DNA of 64,000 nucleotides, taken from positions 62,001 through 126,000 of the forward strand of contig NZ_JAELYA010000003.1 of NCBI RefSeq assembly GCF_017589465.1. Reading direction: 5' to 3'. A program made the translations under genes and the position numbers. Origin of the DNA: Pseudomonas schmalbachii. GTDB lineage: Bacteria; Pseudomonadota; Gammaproteobacteria; Pseudomonadales; Pseudomonadaceae. Within the stretch, counting starts at the first letter, position 1. Each line of letters starts with the position of its first letter. Below, in pieces: positions 1 through 7,563 of this stretch. The notes below the pieces were generated by a model, which worked only from the letters and a program-made list of their open reading frames with translations, was not told the DNA's origin and did not search any database.

Positions 1-731
1 GCCATGACCTTGACCCGCGAGATCACCTGCTCGGCGAGGTCGCTGCCCTGGACCTTGCTGATGCTGTTGAGCACGCCGTCGATGCGGTACTTGATCACCA
101 GGCCGCTGCCGGTGGTGCCCAGGTGGATGTCGCTGGCGTGCATCTTCAACGCGTCGTAGAGCGTCGAGTTGACCAGCTTGACCACCACGCTGGAGTCTTC
201 GCTGATGCTGGTCAGCGACAGGGTTTCGAAATGGTCGATCTCTACCGCGCCGGCCGCGTCGGCATTCAGCGCGTCCACCGCGTGGAAGCTTTCCTCGTGC
301 CGCGCCAGATAGGCCTTGAGGTCGGCGGCATGGGTCAGGTACAGCGGCGCGCCGCGCAGGTACTGGTCGATCCAGGCGATACGCGCGCCGTCGAAGGGAT
401 CGGCGAACACCCCGACCAGTTCCTGGCCGAGCCGCAGCATGACGAATTCGCGCTTGAGCGCCTGGGCCAGGGTGACTCGGTCGAACACCGGGGCGCAGGC
501 GAACAGGGTTTCGCTGTCGAGTACCGGATAGTGAAGGGTGGCGCCAAGGCTGGAAACGAAGGCCGGGGGCTCCATGCCGGAAAGCGCTTCCAGCGCTTCC
601 AGCGTACGTTCGCCCTGACTTTCGGCGCGCTCGCGCGCGCTACGCAGGAGTGTGGCGGGGAGTCGTGGCACCGGTTCCTTCGGCGCCGCGGCGACCGCAA
701 GCCGCCCTACCGCTAGGGAAATTCTGTCCAT
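1..731 (-). CDS. gspE: Type II secretion ATPase GspE (N-terminal part, runs off the window)
   Basis: Partial gene; about 243 codons are visible and the 3' end lies beyond base 1. The protein would be the cytoplasmic hexameric ATPase that drives pseudopilus assembly in a type II secretion system. The visible part covers the N-terminal MshEN/T2SSE_N-like region and the start of the ATPase core, ending with the family signature SDIHLGTTGSGLVIKYRIDG at about residues 200-219. The Walker boxes are outside the window. The ATG at 731 is preceded by GGAGGG six bases upstream. It follows the receiver gene by 65 bases on the same strand. gspG and gspF lie 26 kb away on the other side of the oxidase cluster. 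It could equally be named hxcR/xcpR; the sequence does not settle which T2SS it belongs to. Confidence 0.85.
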   Translation of the reverse strand, partial: MDRISLAVGRLAVAAAPKEPVPRLPATLLRSARERAESQGERTLEALEALSGMEPPAFVSSLGATLHYPVLDSETLFACAPVFDRVTLAQALKREFVMLRLGQELVGVFADPFDGARIAWIDQYLRGAPLYLTHAADLKAYLARHEESFHAVDALNADAAGAVEIDHFETLSLTSISEDSSVVVKLVNSTLYDALKMHASDIHLGTTGSGLVIKYRIDGVLNSISKVQGSDLAEQVISRVKVM

Positions 732-796
732 GGAAGCCCTCCGCTATCCCTGGGGTGATATCCGGTGCCACAACCTGGCCCAGCACGCCGGATACC

Positions 797-1360
797 TCAG
801 TTATTATAGTTGTGACCCTTTTCCCCATCAGGCCGCCGATCCCCGTCATCGCTCTCGTCATCCGGTTCCGAACGCCGGCGATCCGTGAGCACCCAACTGC
901 CGTCGTAGAGGCGCAAGGGGAAACTGTCCGCTGTTCGCTTGCGACGCTCTACGAAGCCCTCGGCCTGTACTTCTCCCTCTACCGCATCCGGTGTGTCGTT
1001 CCGTTTGTCCAGCAGCTTCTCCACGACCCCAGCCAGTTCTCCCAGGGGGAACGGCTTGAACAGGATGTGGCCGATACCCAGCTGCACCGCACGTTCACAA
1101 ACCTCGTTGGTCGGATGACCGGTCATCAGCACGAAGTGGCATTCCCTCTCCTTGCGGATGGCGTCGAGTACTTCGAACCCTTCCATGTCGGGCAAACGGT
1201 AATCGAGCACTACCACCGCCGCCGCGAAATCCCTGGCTGCGCGTATGGCATTCCCGCCATCAAAGGCGATCTGAACCTCCATGCCTTTCGCCTCGAGGTA
1301 GGCCCCGAGGTTCCGGGCAAGGATCTGTTCATCCTCGATAACCAGAATCTTGTTCCTCAA
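797..1360 (-). CDS. Stand-alone response-regulator receiver protein
   Basis: A 187-aa protein with one CheY-like receiver domain (about residues 1-118) and a charged 65-residue tail containing no recognisable DNA-binding or enzymatic domain. Receiver residues are visible: acidic pair E9/D10, phospho-acceptor D53 in VVLDYRLPD, T80 and K102 in FKPF. The start is taken as TTG at 1360 because AAGGAG sits six bases upstream and the receiver fold begins immediately (RNKILVIEDE); the upstream in-frame extension to 1426 is not receiver-like. It lies just upstream of gspE on the same strand and just downstream of the oxidase accessory genes, so it probably belongs to the oxidase/secretion regulon. Its kinase partner is not in the window. 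Role inferred; no output domain is seen. Confidence 0.8.
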   Translation of the reverse strand: MRNKILVIEDEQILARNLGAYLEAKGMEVQIAFDGGNAIRAARDFAAAVVVLDYRLPDMEGFEVLDAIRKERECHFVLMTGHPTNEVCERAVQLGIGHILFKPFPLGELAGVVEKLLDKRNDTPDAVEGEVQAEGFVERRKRTADSFPLRLYDGSWVLTDRRRSEPDDESDDGDRRPDGEKGHNYNN

Positions 1361-1425
1361 GGTGGACTCCTTTTCTGGGTAGATCCAGCTTCCCGGCCTG
1401 GGAGCACCAGCCTCACACGGACTCA

Positions 1426-1441
1426 TGCACTCCCCATACCA
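1426..1441 (-). promoter_or_regulatory. Candidate sigma-54 promoter for the receiver gene and gspE
   Basis: On the minus strand the bases read TGGTATGGGGAGTGCA. Against the RpoN consensus TGGCACGN4TTGCW, the GG and GC dinucleotides are kept with exact spacing, and three other positions deviate. It lies about 66 bases upstream of the TTG start. It is weaker than the promoters before the three large oxidases. Confidence 0.5.
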
Positions 1442-1556
1442 ATTGGCCGATCAGCCTCCCGTTGCTCTATCCCGCCGGTTTCAGCCAGAAATCCGCGAGC
1501 CCCAGGACCGGTTTTCCCCACTTTCGAGGGAAACCCACCGGTCATTCCCCAATCCG

Positions 1557-1578
1557 AATTCCCCGCAATCGGGGAATT
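1557..1578. promoter_or_regulatory. Perfect 9-bp inverted repeat, candidate activator site
   Basis: Arms AATTCCCCG and CGGGGAATT are separated by CAAT. It lies about 120 bases upstream of the candidate sigma-54 promoter at 1426-1441, a normal distance for an enhancer-type site, and just past the PPIase stop codon. A second related block, GGTTTTCCCC plus ACTTTCGAGGG, is at about 1510-1530 and closely matches a block upstream of the first large oxidase (13545-13564). There is no T tract, so it is not an obvious terminator. Confidence 0.5.
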
Positions 1579-1590
1579 TCACCCAATCCG

Positions 1591-2538
1591 TCATTGCCCC
1601 CGCGCCAGCTCGACCTTGCCTTCCTCGCGCAGCCGCTTCAGCGCGTCCGTCCCGGCCTGTCGCTGCGCCTGTGCGACCAGGTAGCGGCGCGCCAGCTCCA
1701 GGCCCTCGCTCTCGGCGATAGGCTCGGCCGGCTTGCGCTCCTCCAGTTCGATCAGGTGCCAGCCGTACACGGTCCGCACCGGCGCGCTCAGTTCGCCCGG
1801 CTGCAGCGCGAAGGCAGCCTCCTCGAACGGCTTCTGCATGTCGCCGCGGGCGAACCAGCCCAGTTCGCCTCCCGCCGAAGCGCTGGAGTCCTGCGAATGC
1901 TCCCGCGCCTGCTCGGCGAAATCGGCGCCGCCGCGAATCTTCTCGCGCAGCCCGGCGATGCGTTTCTCCACCGCGGCCTCGTCCTGGCCGGGTTCGATCT
2001 TCAGCAGGATGTGCCGCGCCCGCAGCTGTTCAGGACGCTGCAGCTGCGCGCGATTCTCCTCGTAGAGCTGGCGCACTTCCGCGTCGCCGGGCTCCCTCGG
2101 CTTGCTGAGCTCGACGAACATCCGCTGCGCGGCATATTCGTGGCGCAGATATTCCGTATAGCTCGCTTCGTCGAATCCGTCCTCGGCGAGGCGTCGGGAG
2201 AAGTCCTCGGGCGTCTTGAACTTCCCGCGCAGGCTGGCGAGCTGTTCCTGCACGGCGTCCTCATTGACCTCCACGCCCTGGCGCTGGGCGGCCTGCCAGA
2301 GCAGCTCCTTGTCGATCAGGTCGTCCAGCGCTTCCCGGCGCAGGCGCTTGTACAGTTTGGGGTTGCGGATGGCGCCGATGCTGCGCCCCTGGGAGGTAAG
2401 GAAGTCGGAGAAATAGCGCTCGAAGCGGAACGAATCGATCTCCACGCCATTCACCCGCGCCACGGCGGGGCCGTCGCCATTGGCGTACAGCGCAACGCAG
2501 GACAACAGAATCCCGGTGAATAGACGTCCCTGTTTCAT
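1591..2538 (-). CDS. Periplasmic parvulin-type peptidyl-prolyl isomerase
   Basis: A 315-aa PpiC/SurA-like protein with an N-terminal signal segment (MKQGRLFTGILLSCVALYANG). A helical SurA_N-like chaperone region covers roughly residues 25-165. A parvulin domain follows at about 170-270, with RARHILLKIEPGQDE, GGELGWFARGDM and the VRTVYGWHLIELEER ending typical of the family. The ATG at 2538 has GGAGG in front; an in-frame TTG at 2550 overlaps that ribosome site and is not preferred. It starts 16 bases after the cytochrome/binding-protein fusion. It is the last accessory gene downstream of the MnxG-like oxidases. A likely job is folding very large exported oxidases in the periplasm, which is inference from context. 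Confidence 0.85.
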   Translation of the reverse strand: MKQGRLFTGILLSCVALYANGDGPAVARVNGVEIDSFRFERYFSDFLTSQGRSIGAIRNPKLYKRLRREALDDLIDKELLWQAAQRQGVEVNEDAVQEQLASLRGKFKTPEDFSRRLAEDGFDEASYTEYLRHEYAAQRMFVELSKPREPGDAEVRQLYEENRAQLQRPEQLRARHILLKIEPGQDEAAVEKRIAGLREKIRGGADFAEQAREHSQDSSASAGGELGWFARGDMQKPFEEAAFALQPGELSAPVRTVYGWHLIELEERKPAEPIAESEGLELARRYLVAQAQRQAGTDALKRLREEGKVELARGQ

Positions 2539-2554
2539 CCCCGCCTCCAACTCC

Positions 2555-4114
2555 CTAGTAGGGAGTGTCCAGCTTCATCAACGGCCCGACCGGACGGAAA
2601 CGCTGCTCCGCCAGGTCGACTTCCACCACATGCGCGCCTTCCAGGCCGACCCGCTGCCCCGGGCCGAAGCCCAGTTGCGGAGTCAGTCCGGTATCGATGC
2701 CCTGCAGGCCCTCCAGGGCGCGCACCAGTTTTTCCCGGCTGAGCTCGCGTCCCGCGCGCTTCAGCCCCTCGCTCAGCAGCAGCAGCGAGCAATAGCTGGC
2801 CACCTGCATGACAGCGTAGCGGCTGTCCAGGCCGCTGCGCTGGCGGATCGTCTGCAGCGCGGCGGCGCCGTCGGCGGTCCAGTCGTCGGGCAGGAACGGA
2901 TAGGCCAGGTACAGGTGCCCGTTGAAGCGCTCCGGCAGCCGGCCGAGGGCGCTGGCGACCTGGGTGGAGGCGGCGAACAGATACGGCGTCTGCCCAGCCG
3001 CGCGGAAGCTTTCGGCCAACGCGCTGAAATCCGTGCCGTTGCCGAGGAAGAACACCGACTCGGATGCTGCCTGCGCCAGTTCGTCGGTCGGCTCGCCGGG
3101 CTGGTAGCCCTGCAGCCGCACATTGCTCCAGCCCTGGCCGCGCAGGCGTCCGGCGAGGTTCTTCGCCAGGCTTTCCTGCGGATTTCCCAGCGGATAGGCG
3201 ACCAGCGCATCGCCGCCGTAGCGCATCAGGTCGGCCGAGGCGAAGTTGCCCAGCACCAGCAGCTGTTCGCGCACGCCGGGCAGCGGTTCGAAGATCATCG
3301 GGCTGTCGGCGAGGCCGCCGAACATCGACAGCCCGCCAAGCAGCGGCACCTTGCGCTCTTCCAGCACGGGAGCGAGCCCGTCGCCCAGCGCCGGCGCCAG
3401 CGGCGCGATCAGGGCGAACACCCGGTCGTCGTCGAGCAACCCGCGCAGGGCCTGCTCGGCGCTCTCGCGGTCGGCGCCGGGATCGACCACCAGCAACTGC
3501 AGGCGCCGGCCGTGGATGCCGCCGGCCTCGTTGATGGCCTCGATGCCGCCGTCGAGCACGCCCTTCACCGTCCGCGCCATCGCCGCCAGCGGCCCGTCGG
3601 AAGGCAGCAGCGTGCCGATGCGCAGGGTGCTCGCCTCCACGCCGGGGTCGCGCAGTTCCTCCAGGCGCTTGAGATAGGCGATCAGGTTGTTGCGGTCGAC
3701 CTGGGACAGCACGAAGCGCGGCATCGCCGGATCGAGCGGGTTGCCGCCCGGATCGACGCCCTCGTCCACCGCGCGGCCGAAGGAGGCCGCGTCATAGGCC
3801 GGATAGGAGCGCCCGTTGGCCAGGGTCTGGCCGTAGGGCGTGGTCAGGCGTTGCCAGGTGATGTCCGGCGGCTGCGTACCGCCTTCCGGGCGGCCGCGAC
3901 CGTCGTTGCCGTGGCAACCGGCGCACGGCACCGCGCTGGCCGACAAGAGCATGCCGGCCGGACCGACCCGCGCGGTGATGTCGTCCCCGCTGGCCGACAG
4001 CCCTTCCTGGAACAGCCGCTGGCCGGCGACTTCCGCGGGACTCAGCTCGATGGCCGCCAGAGGGCCGGCACAGGCCAGCCAGGCGCCCAACAGCAGCGCT
4101 ACGCGGCGCAGCAT
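2555..4114 (-). CDS. Cytochrome c domain fused to a type I periplasmic binding protein
   Basis: A 519-aa exported fusion. After a signal peptide (about residues 1-21) comes a class I cytochrome c domain with one haem motif, C64-A-G-C67-H68, and a probable axial Met131 in DPAMPRF. From about residue 165 (LRIGTLLPSDGPLAAMARTV) to the end it resembles the leucine/amide-type ABC solute-binding family (Peripla_BP_6). No permease or ATPase of an importer is nearby, so the binding domain may be a sensor or scaffold rather than a transporter part. It lies two bases downstream of a SCO gene and upstream of the PPIase in an apparent operon. As a periplasmic haem protein it could accept electrons from, or sense the products of, the multicopper oxidases (inference). 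Confidence 0.85.
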   Translation of the reverse strand: MLRRVALLLGAWLACAGPLAAIELSPAEVAGQRLFQEGLSASGDDITARVGPAGMLLSASAVPCAGCHGNDGRGRPEGGTQPPDITWQRLTTPYGQTLANGRSYPAYDAASFGRAVDEGVDPGGNPLDPAMPRFVLSQVDRNNLIAYLKRLEELRDPGVEASTLRIGTLLPSDGPLAAMARTVKGVLDGGIEAINEAGGIHGRRLQLLVVDPGADRESAEQALRGLLDDDRVFALIAPLAPALGDGLAPVLEERKVPLLGGLSMFGGLADSPMIFEPLPGVREQLLVLGNFASADLMRYGGDALVAYPLGNPQESLAKNLAGRLRGQGWSNVRLQGYQPGEPTDELAQAASESVFFLGNGTDFSALAESFRAAGQTPYLFAASTQVASALGRLPERFNGHLYLAYPFLPDDWTADGAAALQTIRQRSGLDSRYAVMQVASYCSLLLLSEGLKRAGRELSREKLVRALEGLQGIDTGLTPQLGFGPGQRVGLEGAHVVEVDLAEQRFRPVGPLMKLDTPY

Positions 4115-4116
4115 GG

Positions 4117-4773
4117 TCAGCGTCCGGCTACGGGCAGGGACAGTAGCTGCAGGCGTTGGGCGATGGCGGCCGGCGGCGAGTCGGGACGCACCTTGCTCCA
4201 GCGCTTGTTGGCCACATCACCGACGATGATCAGCGTCGAGTGCTGTTCCGGGCTGGGTGCCAGTTGTCCGAGACGCGCCAGCACCAGGTCCACCGATGCC
4301 TTGTCGCCGGTGAGGAAGATCCAGTTCGGGTCGTCCGCGCCGTTCTTCGCGGCGAACTCCTTGAGTTTCTCCGGCGTGTCGGCAATCGGATCGATGCTCA
4401 GGGAGATGAAATGGATCTGCTTGGCCGAGTCACCCAGCGCGGTACGCACTTCCTTGAGCTTGCGGGTGATCAGCGGGCAGGCGTCGCCGCAGGAGGTGAA
4501 CACCACGTTGAGCAGCACCACGCGGTCCTTCAGCACGTCGCTGTAGAAGCGCTGCTGCCTGCCGTTCTGGTCGAGCAGCACGGTGTCGGTGAAATAGGTC
4601 TGCGAATCGCGGGTCGCCGCGCCGGGCTGGCCGGGCGGAACGCTCAGGTTGGCGGGTTTGCCGTCCGCTGCGTCGCCGTTGCCGTCGTGTTCCTTGTGAC
4701 CTTCGTGGGCGATGGCGCTACCGGCGAGCAGGAAAAGACCCATGGCCAGGGTTTGCAGGGGCGAGTTCATCAT
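4117..4773 (-). CDS. SCO1/SenC copper chaperone (first of two)
   Basis: A 218-aa periplasmic thioredoxin-fold protein with a signal peptide (about residues 1-22) followed by a His-rich stretch, HEGHKEHDG. Copper-binding residues of the SCO family are present: C95 and C99 in FTSCGDACP, and H178 in PEQHSTL. The start overlaps the stop codon of the preceding SCO gene, so translation is probably coupled. SCO proteins insert copper into periplasmic cupro-enzymes, usually the CuA site of cytochrome oxidase. No oxidase subunit genes are here, so the likely clients are the multicopper oxidases upstream (inference from position). Confidence 0.88.
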   Translation of the reverse strand: MMNSPLQTLAMGLFLLAGSAIAHEGHKEHDGNGDAADGKPANLSVPPGQPGAATRDSQTYFTDTVLLDQNGRQQRFYSDVLKDRVVLLNVVFTSCGDACPLITRKLKEVRTALGDSAKQIHFISLSIDPIADTPEKLKEFAAKNGADDPNWIFLTGDKASVDLVLARLGQLAPSPEQHSTLIIVGDVANKRWSKVRPDSPPAAIAQRLQLLSLPVAGR

Positions 4774-5438
4774 TGACCCTCCCCGCTGACGGCAGTCACG
4801 CCGGCCGCCTTGAGGCCGCGCAGGGCTTCCAGCTCCTTGACCTTGGCGACCAGCATCGACGGATCGGTGAAGCCGTAGAAGCGCGTCCAGTGCTGGCTGT
4901 TGCCGTCGCCGACCATGATCAGCGGCGGGTGGTTCTCGAAGTCGGCCGTCCAGGTGCCGAGCCCCCGGAGGGTTTCCTCGATGGCCGGCTGGCTGCCGGT
5001 GACCCAGCTCCAGCCCGGCCCCGGCTGGTAGCGCTGCGAGTAGGAGAGCAGGCGCGCCGGTGTGTCGCGCTGCGGATCGACGCTGATCGACACCAGGCTG
5101 ACGTCGCTGCCGACGCTGCTGCCGAGATCCTTCTGCACCTTGCTCATGATCGACGACACCAGCGGGCAGACGGTGTTGCAGCTGGTGTAGACGAAGCCCA
5201 TGACCACGATCCGGTCGCTGACCAGGTCCGGCTTGAGGTGGACCTCCCTGCCCTTCTGGTCGAGCAGCGGCACGTCGGCGAACTTCACTTCGCTGGCTTC
5301 CTGATGCTTCATCCCTGTCATTTCAGCCACTGCCGCCTTGTGCCCGGCATGCTCGCCGACCGAGTGGGCATATCCGTTCCCACTCAACGCCAGCAAGCCC
5401 AGCAAGGACACTGCAATGCCCTCGGGAAACTTCTTCAT
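4770..5438 (-). CDS. SCO1/SenC copper chaperone (second of two)
   Basis: A 222-aa paralogue of the neighbouring SCO protein. It has a signal peptide (about residues 1-24), a His/Met-containing N-terminal segment (HSVGEHAGHKAAVAEM), and the SCO copper ligands C87 and C91 in YTSCNTVCP plus H170 in ENHPPLIM. The ATG at 5438 is preceded by AAGGAG; a longer reading frame extends upstream into the propeller gene but lacks a signal peptide. The two SCO proteins differ substantially, which suggests separate jobs, such as copper insertion and disulfide reduction, rather than a recent duplication (inference). Confidence 0.88.
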   Translation of the reverse strand: MKKFPEGIAVSLLGLLALSGNGYAHSVGEHAGHKAAVAEMTGMKHQEASEVKFADVPLLDQKGREVHLKPDLVSDRIVVMGFVYTSCNTVCPLVSSIMSKVQKDLGSSVGSDVSLVSISVDPQRDTPARLLSYSQRYQPGPGWSWVTGSQPAIEETLRGLGTWTADFENHPPLIMVGDGNSQHWTRFYGFTDPSMLVAKVKELEALRGLKAAGVTAVSGEGQ

Positions 5439-5481
5439 GGCCTTCTCCTTGACTCGCATTCTTCGTCTCTGAAGAGTTCGC

Positions 5482-7458
5482 TCAACGGACCAGCCCGGTT
5501 GCCACCGACTGCTCCGGCACCACACGCAGGCTGGCGAAGGTCTGTTCCTTCGGCCCCAGTCCGAGTGACTGCGAACGTACATGCAAGTAGTAGGCCCCTG
5601 TCTCGGCGAACGTCAGCGAAGCCTCGTAGACGCCGTCGCCCACCTCTTTCGCCGGCACTTCCCGCGGGCGCGACGAGGGCGCCATGAAGTAGCGCAGGCG
5701 TAGGTCGGTTACCCCGGTTTTGGGGATATCCCCCCGCCCCTGGACAATCCGGAAGCGCACCGGCACCTCGGTCCCCACCTTCACCACCGGCCGGTCGAGC
5801 ATGAACTTGATCCGCGCCGCGCCCAGGCGCTGTTCGAGGCTGGGGTCGACCTTCACGTCGGTGGCGAAGCAGTGGACGATCTGCGGCTGGTTGAGGATGA
5901 ACGCCACGTCGAAGCGGCCGGCGGCCGGCAGCTTGACCCGCGCGCTGTACACGCCGGGCTGGATCTCCTTCAGGCTGTGGTCGATCAGCCGCGCGCCGCG
6001 CGGGGCGTTGCCACGGTTGGGGTAGCCGGACATCGGCGCGTTCATGCCTTCGGCGTAGTAGTAGGTGGTGTTGTCCACCGGGTTGACCACGAACACCGAC
6101 TCGTCGTCGCGGCCCACCGACAGGCCGTCCGCCAGCGGCAGGTTGCCGGCCGCGCGCGGTGCCGCCGAACCGGCTTCGAAGGACTGCTGGATCGGCTTCT
6201 TGCCTTTGCCGAGGGACGACAGGTTGATCATGCTCACCTTCGGCGAGGCCAGCCCGCGGATGAACGCGTAGCCACGGGTGAACACCAACTGGTACGGCTC
6301 GGCGGCGACCTCCAGGCTATGGATGAACTCGTCGCTGCCGGCGTCGATCACTTCGGCGCGGTTTTCCAGGGTGTTCAGCACGATGCCGAAGCGGCCATCG
6401 CGGCTGAAACGCATCGGCCCCAGTCCGGCTTTGGACGTGATGGTCTTGCGCAGTTCCAGGCTTTTGGCGTCGATCACGCTGACGCTGCCGTCATTGCCAT
6501 CGGCCACGTACACCGCATCCGACAGCGGGGAATAGGCCACCGAAAGCGGGTGCGTGCCGGTCTTCACGGTTTTCAGCAGCTTGCGGGTGGCGACCTCGTA
6601 GACGCTCAGGGTGCCGCTGTCGCGGTTGCTGACGAAGGCCCGGCGCGAGTCGCCGCTGAAGGCGATCTCGTGGTGGCCGGCGCCGCTCTGCAGGAAGCCG
6701 ACGACCTTGAGGTTCTCGGTGTCGATCACCGTCACCCCGCTCTTGCCCTCCTCGCTGGCGTTGTTGCCGACCCACAGGTAGCGCTGGTCCGGCTGCAGGA
6801 CCATGCGTACCGGGTTGCGGCCGGCGTCGAGGGTGGTCACCACCTGGAATTTCTCGGTGTCGACGACGGCGATCTGGTTGATGTCCGGCATGCTGACGAA
6901 CACCCGCTTGCTGTCGGAGGTGCCGGCCCAGTCCATCGGCACGCCCTTCAGGCGGATGCTGGTCATGGTGCTGGAGGTGCCGCCGACCAGCACGGTGGGG
7001 TCGATCACCGTCAGGCTGGCGTCCTTGTTCAGCACCAGCAGGTAGTAGCTGTTCAGGTCCAGCACCGGGCGCAGGCCGATGCTGTTCTTCAGGTAGAGGG
7101 CGGTCCGGCTGCGGCATTCCTTGTCGCTGTCTTCCTTCGACAGGCCGGACTTCGCCTGGTCGAGCCAGGCGCCGGGGGTGATGCCCGACAACGGCTGGCC
7201 GGAGTTGCTGTCGGTGATGCGGAACTGCACGTCGGCGAACGCGCCTTCGGTGAGCGGGCCGCCATTCAGCGGCTTGGCGTCGAACACCACGGATACGCCG
7301 TCGCGCACCAGTTTCTGTTCTCCGGGAGTGGCGGCGGGTTCGGCTGCCGGCGCCGGCTTCCCGGCGTCGGCAGCGCGGCTCTGCCAGTGGATGGCCAGGC
7401 CGCCGACGGCAATGCACAGCGCAAGTACGGCAAAGGATCCCTTGAATACGGTGTTCAC
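5482..7458 (-). CDS. Exported YVTN-type beta-propeller protein with C-terminal Ig-like domains
   Basis: A 658-aa protein with GTG start and GGAGGG eight bases upstream. There is an N-terminal hydrophobic segment (about residues 8-24), then an approximately 90-residue domain of the kind found in copper-associated proteins (FDAKPLNGGPLTEGAFADVQF). Residues about 130-430 form a seven-bladed-type propeller with repeated blades such as VFVSMPDINQIAVVDTEKF, VWVGNNASEEGKSGVTVIDT, AFVSNRDSGTLSVYEV and VYVADGNDGSVSVIDA. Two Ig-like segments end the protein. It resembles cytochrome-d1-like/YncE propellers but no haem ligand motif stands out. It is the first gene after the MnxG-like oxidase (105-base gap) and probably an extracytoplasmic partner of the oxidases. 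Exact function unknown. Confidence 0.8.
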   Translation of the reverse strand: MNTVFKGSFAVLALCIAVGGLAIHWQSRAADAGKPAPAAEPAATPGEQKLVRDGVSVVFDAKPLNGGPLTEGAFADVQFRITDSNSGQPLSGITPGAWLDQAKSGLSKEDSDKECRSRTALYLKNSIGLRPVLDLNSYYLLVLNKDASLTVIDPTVLVGGTSSTMTSIRLKGVPMDWAGTSDSKRVFVSMPDINQIAVVDTEKFQVVTTLDAGRNPVRMVLQPDQRYLWVGNNASEEGKSGVTVIDTENLKVVGFLQSGAGHHEIAFSGDSRRAFVSNRDSGTLSVYEVATRKLLKTVKTGTHPLSVAYSPLSDAVYVADGNDGSVSVIDAKSLELRKTITSKAGLGPMRFSRDGRFGIVLNTLENRAEVIDAGSDEFIHSLEVAAEPYQLVFTRGYAFIRGLASPKVSMINLSSLGKGKKPIQQSFEAGSAAPRAAGNLPLADGLSVGRDDESVFVVNPVDNTTYYYAEGMNAPMSGYPNRGNAPRGARLIDHSLKEIQPGVYSARVKLPAAGRFDVAFILNQPQIVHCFATDVKVDPSLEQRLGAARIKFMLDRPVVKVGTEVPVRFRIVQGRGDIPKTGVTDLRLRYFMAPSSRPREVPAKEVGDGVYEASLTFAETGAYYLHVRSQSLGLGPKEQTFASLRVVPEQSVATGLVR

Positions 7459-7509
7459 TGGTGTATCCCTCCATGATCGCCCGCCCCTTGCGAGCGTCTC
7501 GCGACTACC

Positions 7510-7540
7510 GGAAGGCCGCCGGGGTTTCCGGCGGCCTTCC
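7510..7540 (-). terminator. Strong hairpin after the first large oxidase gene
   Basis: Perfect 11-bp arms, GGAAGGCCGCC and GGCGGCCTTCC, flank a 9-base loop, 23 bases past the oxidase stop codon. No T run follows in the transcribed direction, so it may reduce read-through into the propeller gene or protect the upstream mRNA 3' end rather than be a full terminator. Confidence 0.5.
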
Positions 7541-7563
7541 GCACCTATTCCCTCACTCGATCG

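Noticed and set aside
640-861. 73-codon minus-strand frame near the gspE start
   Set aside because: It overlaps the real gspE frame in another phase and has no coding features.
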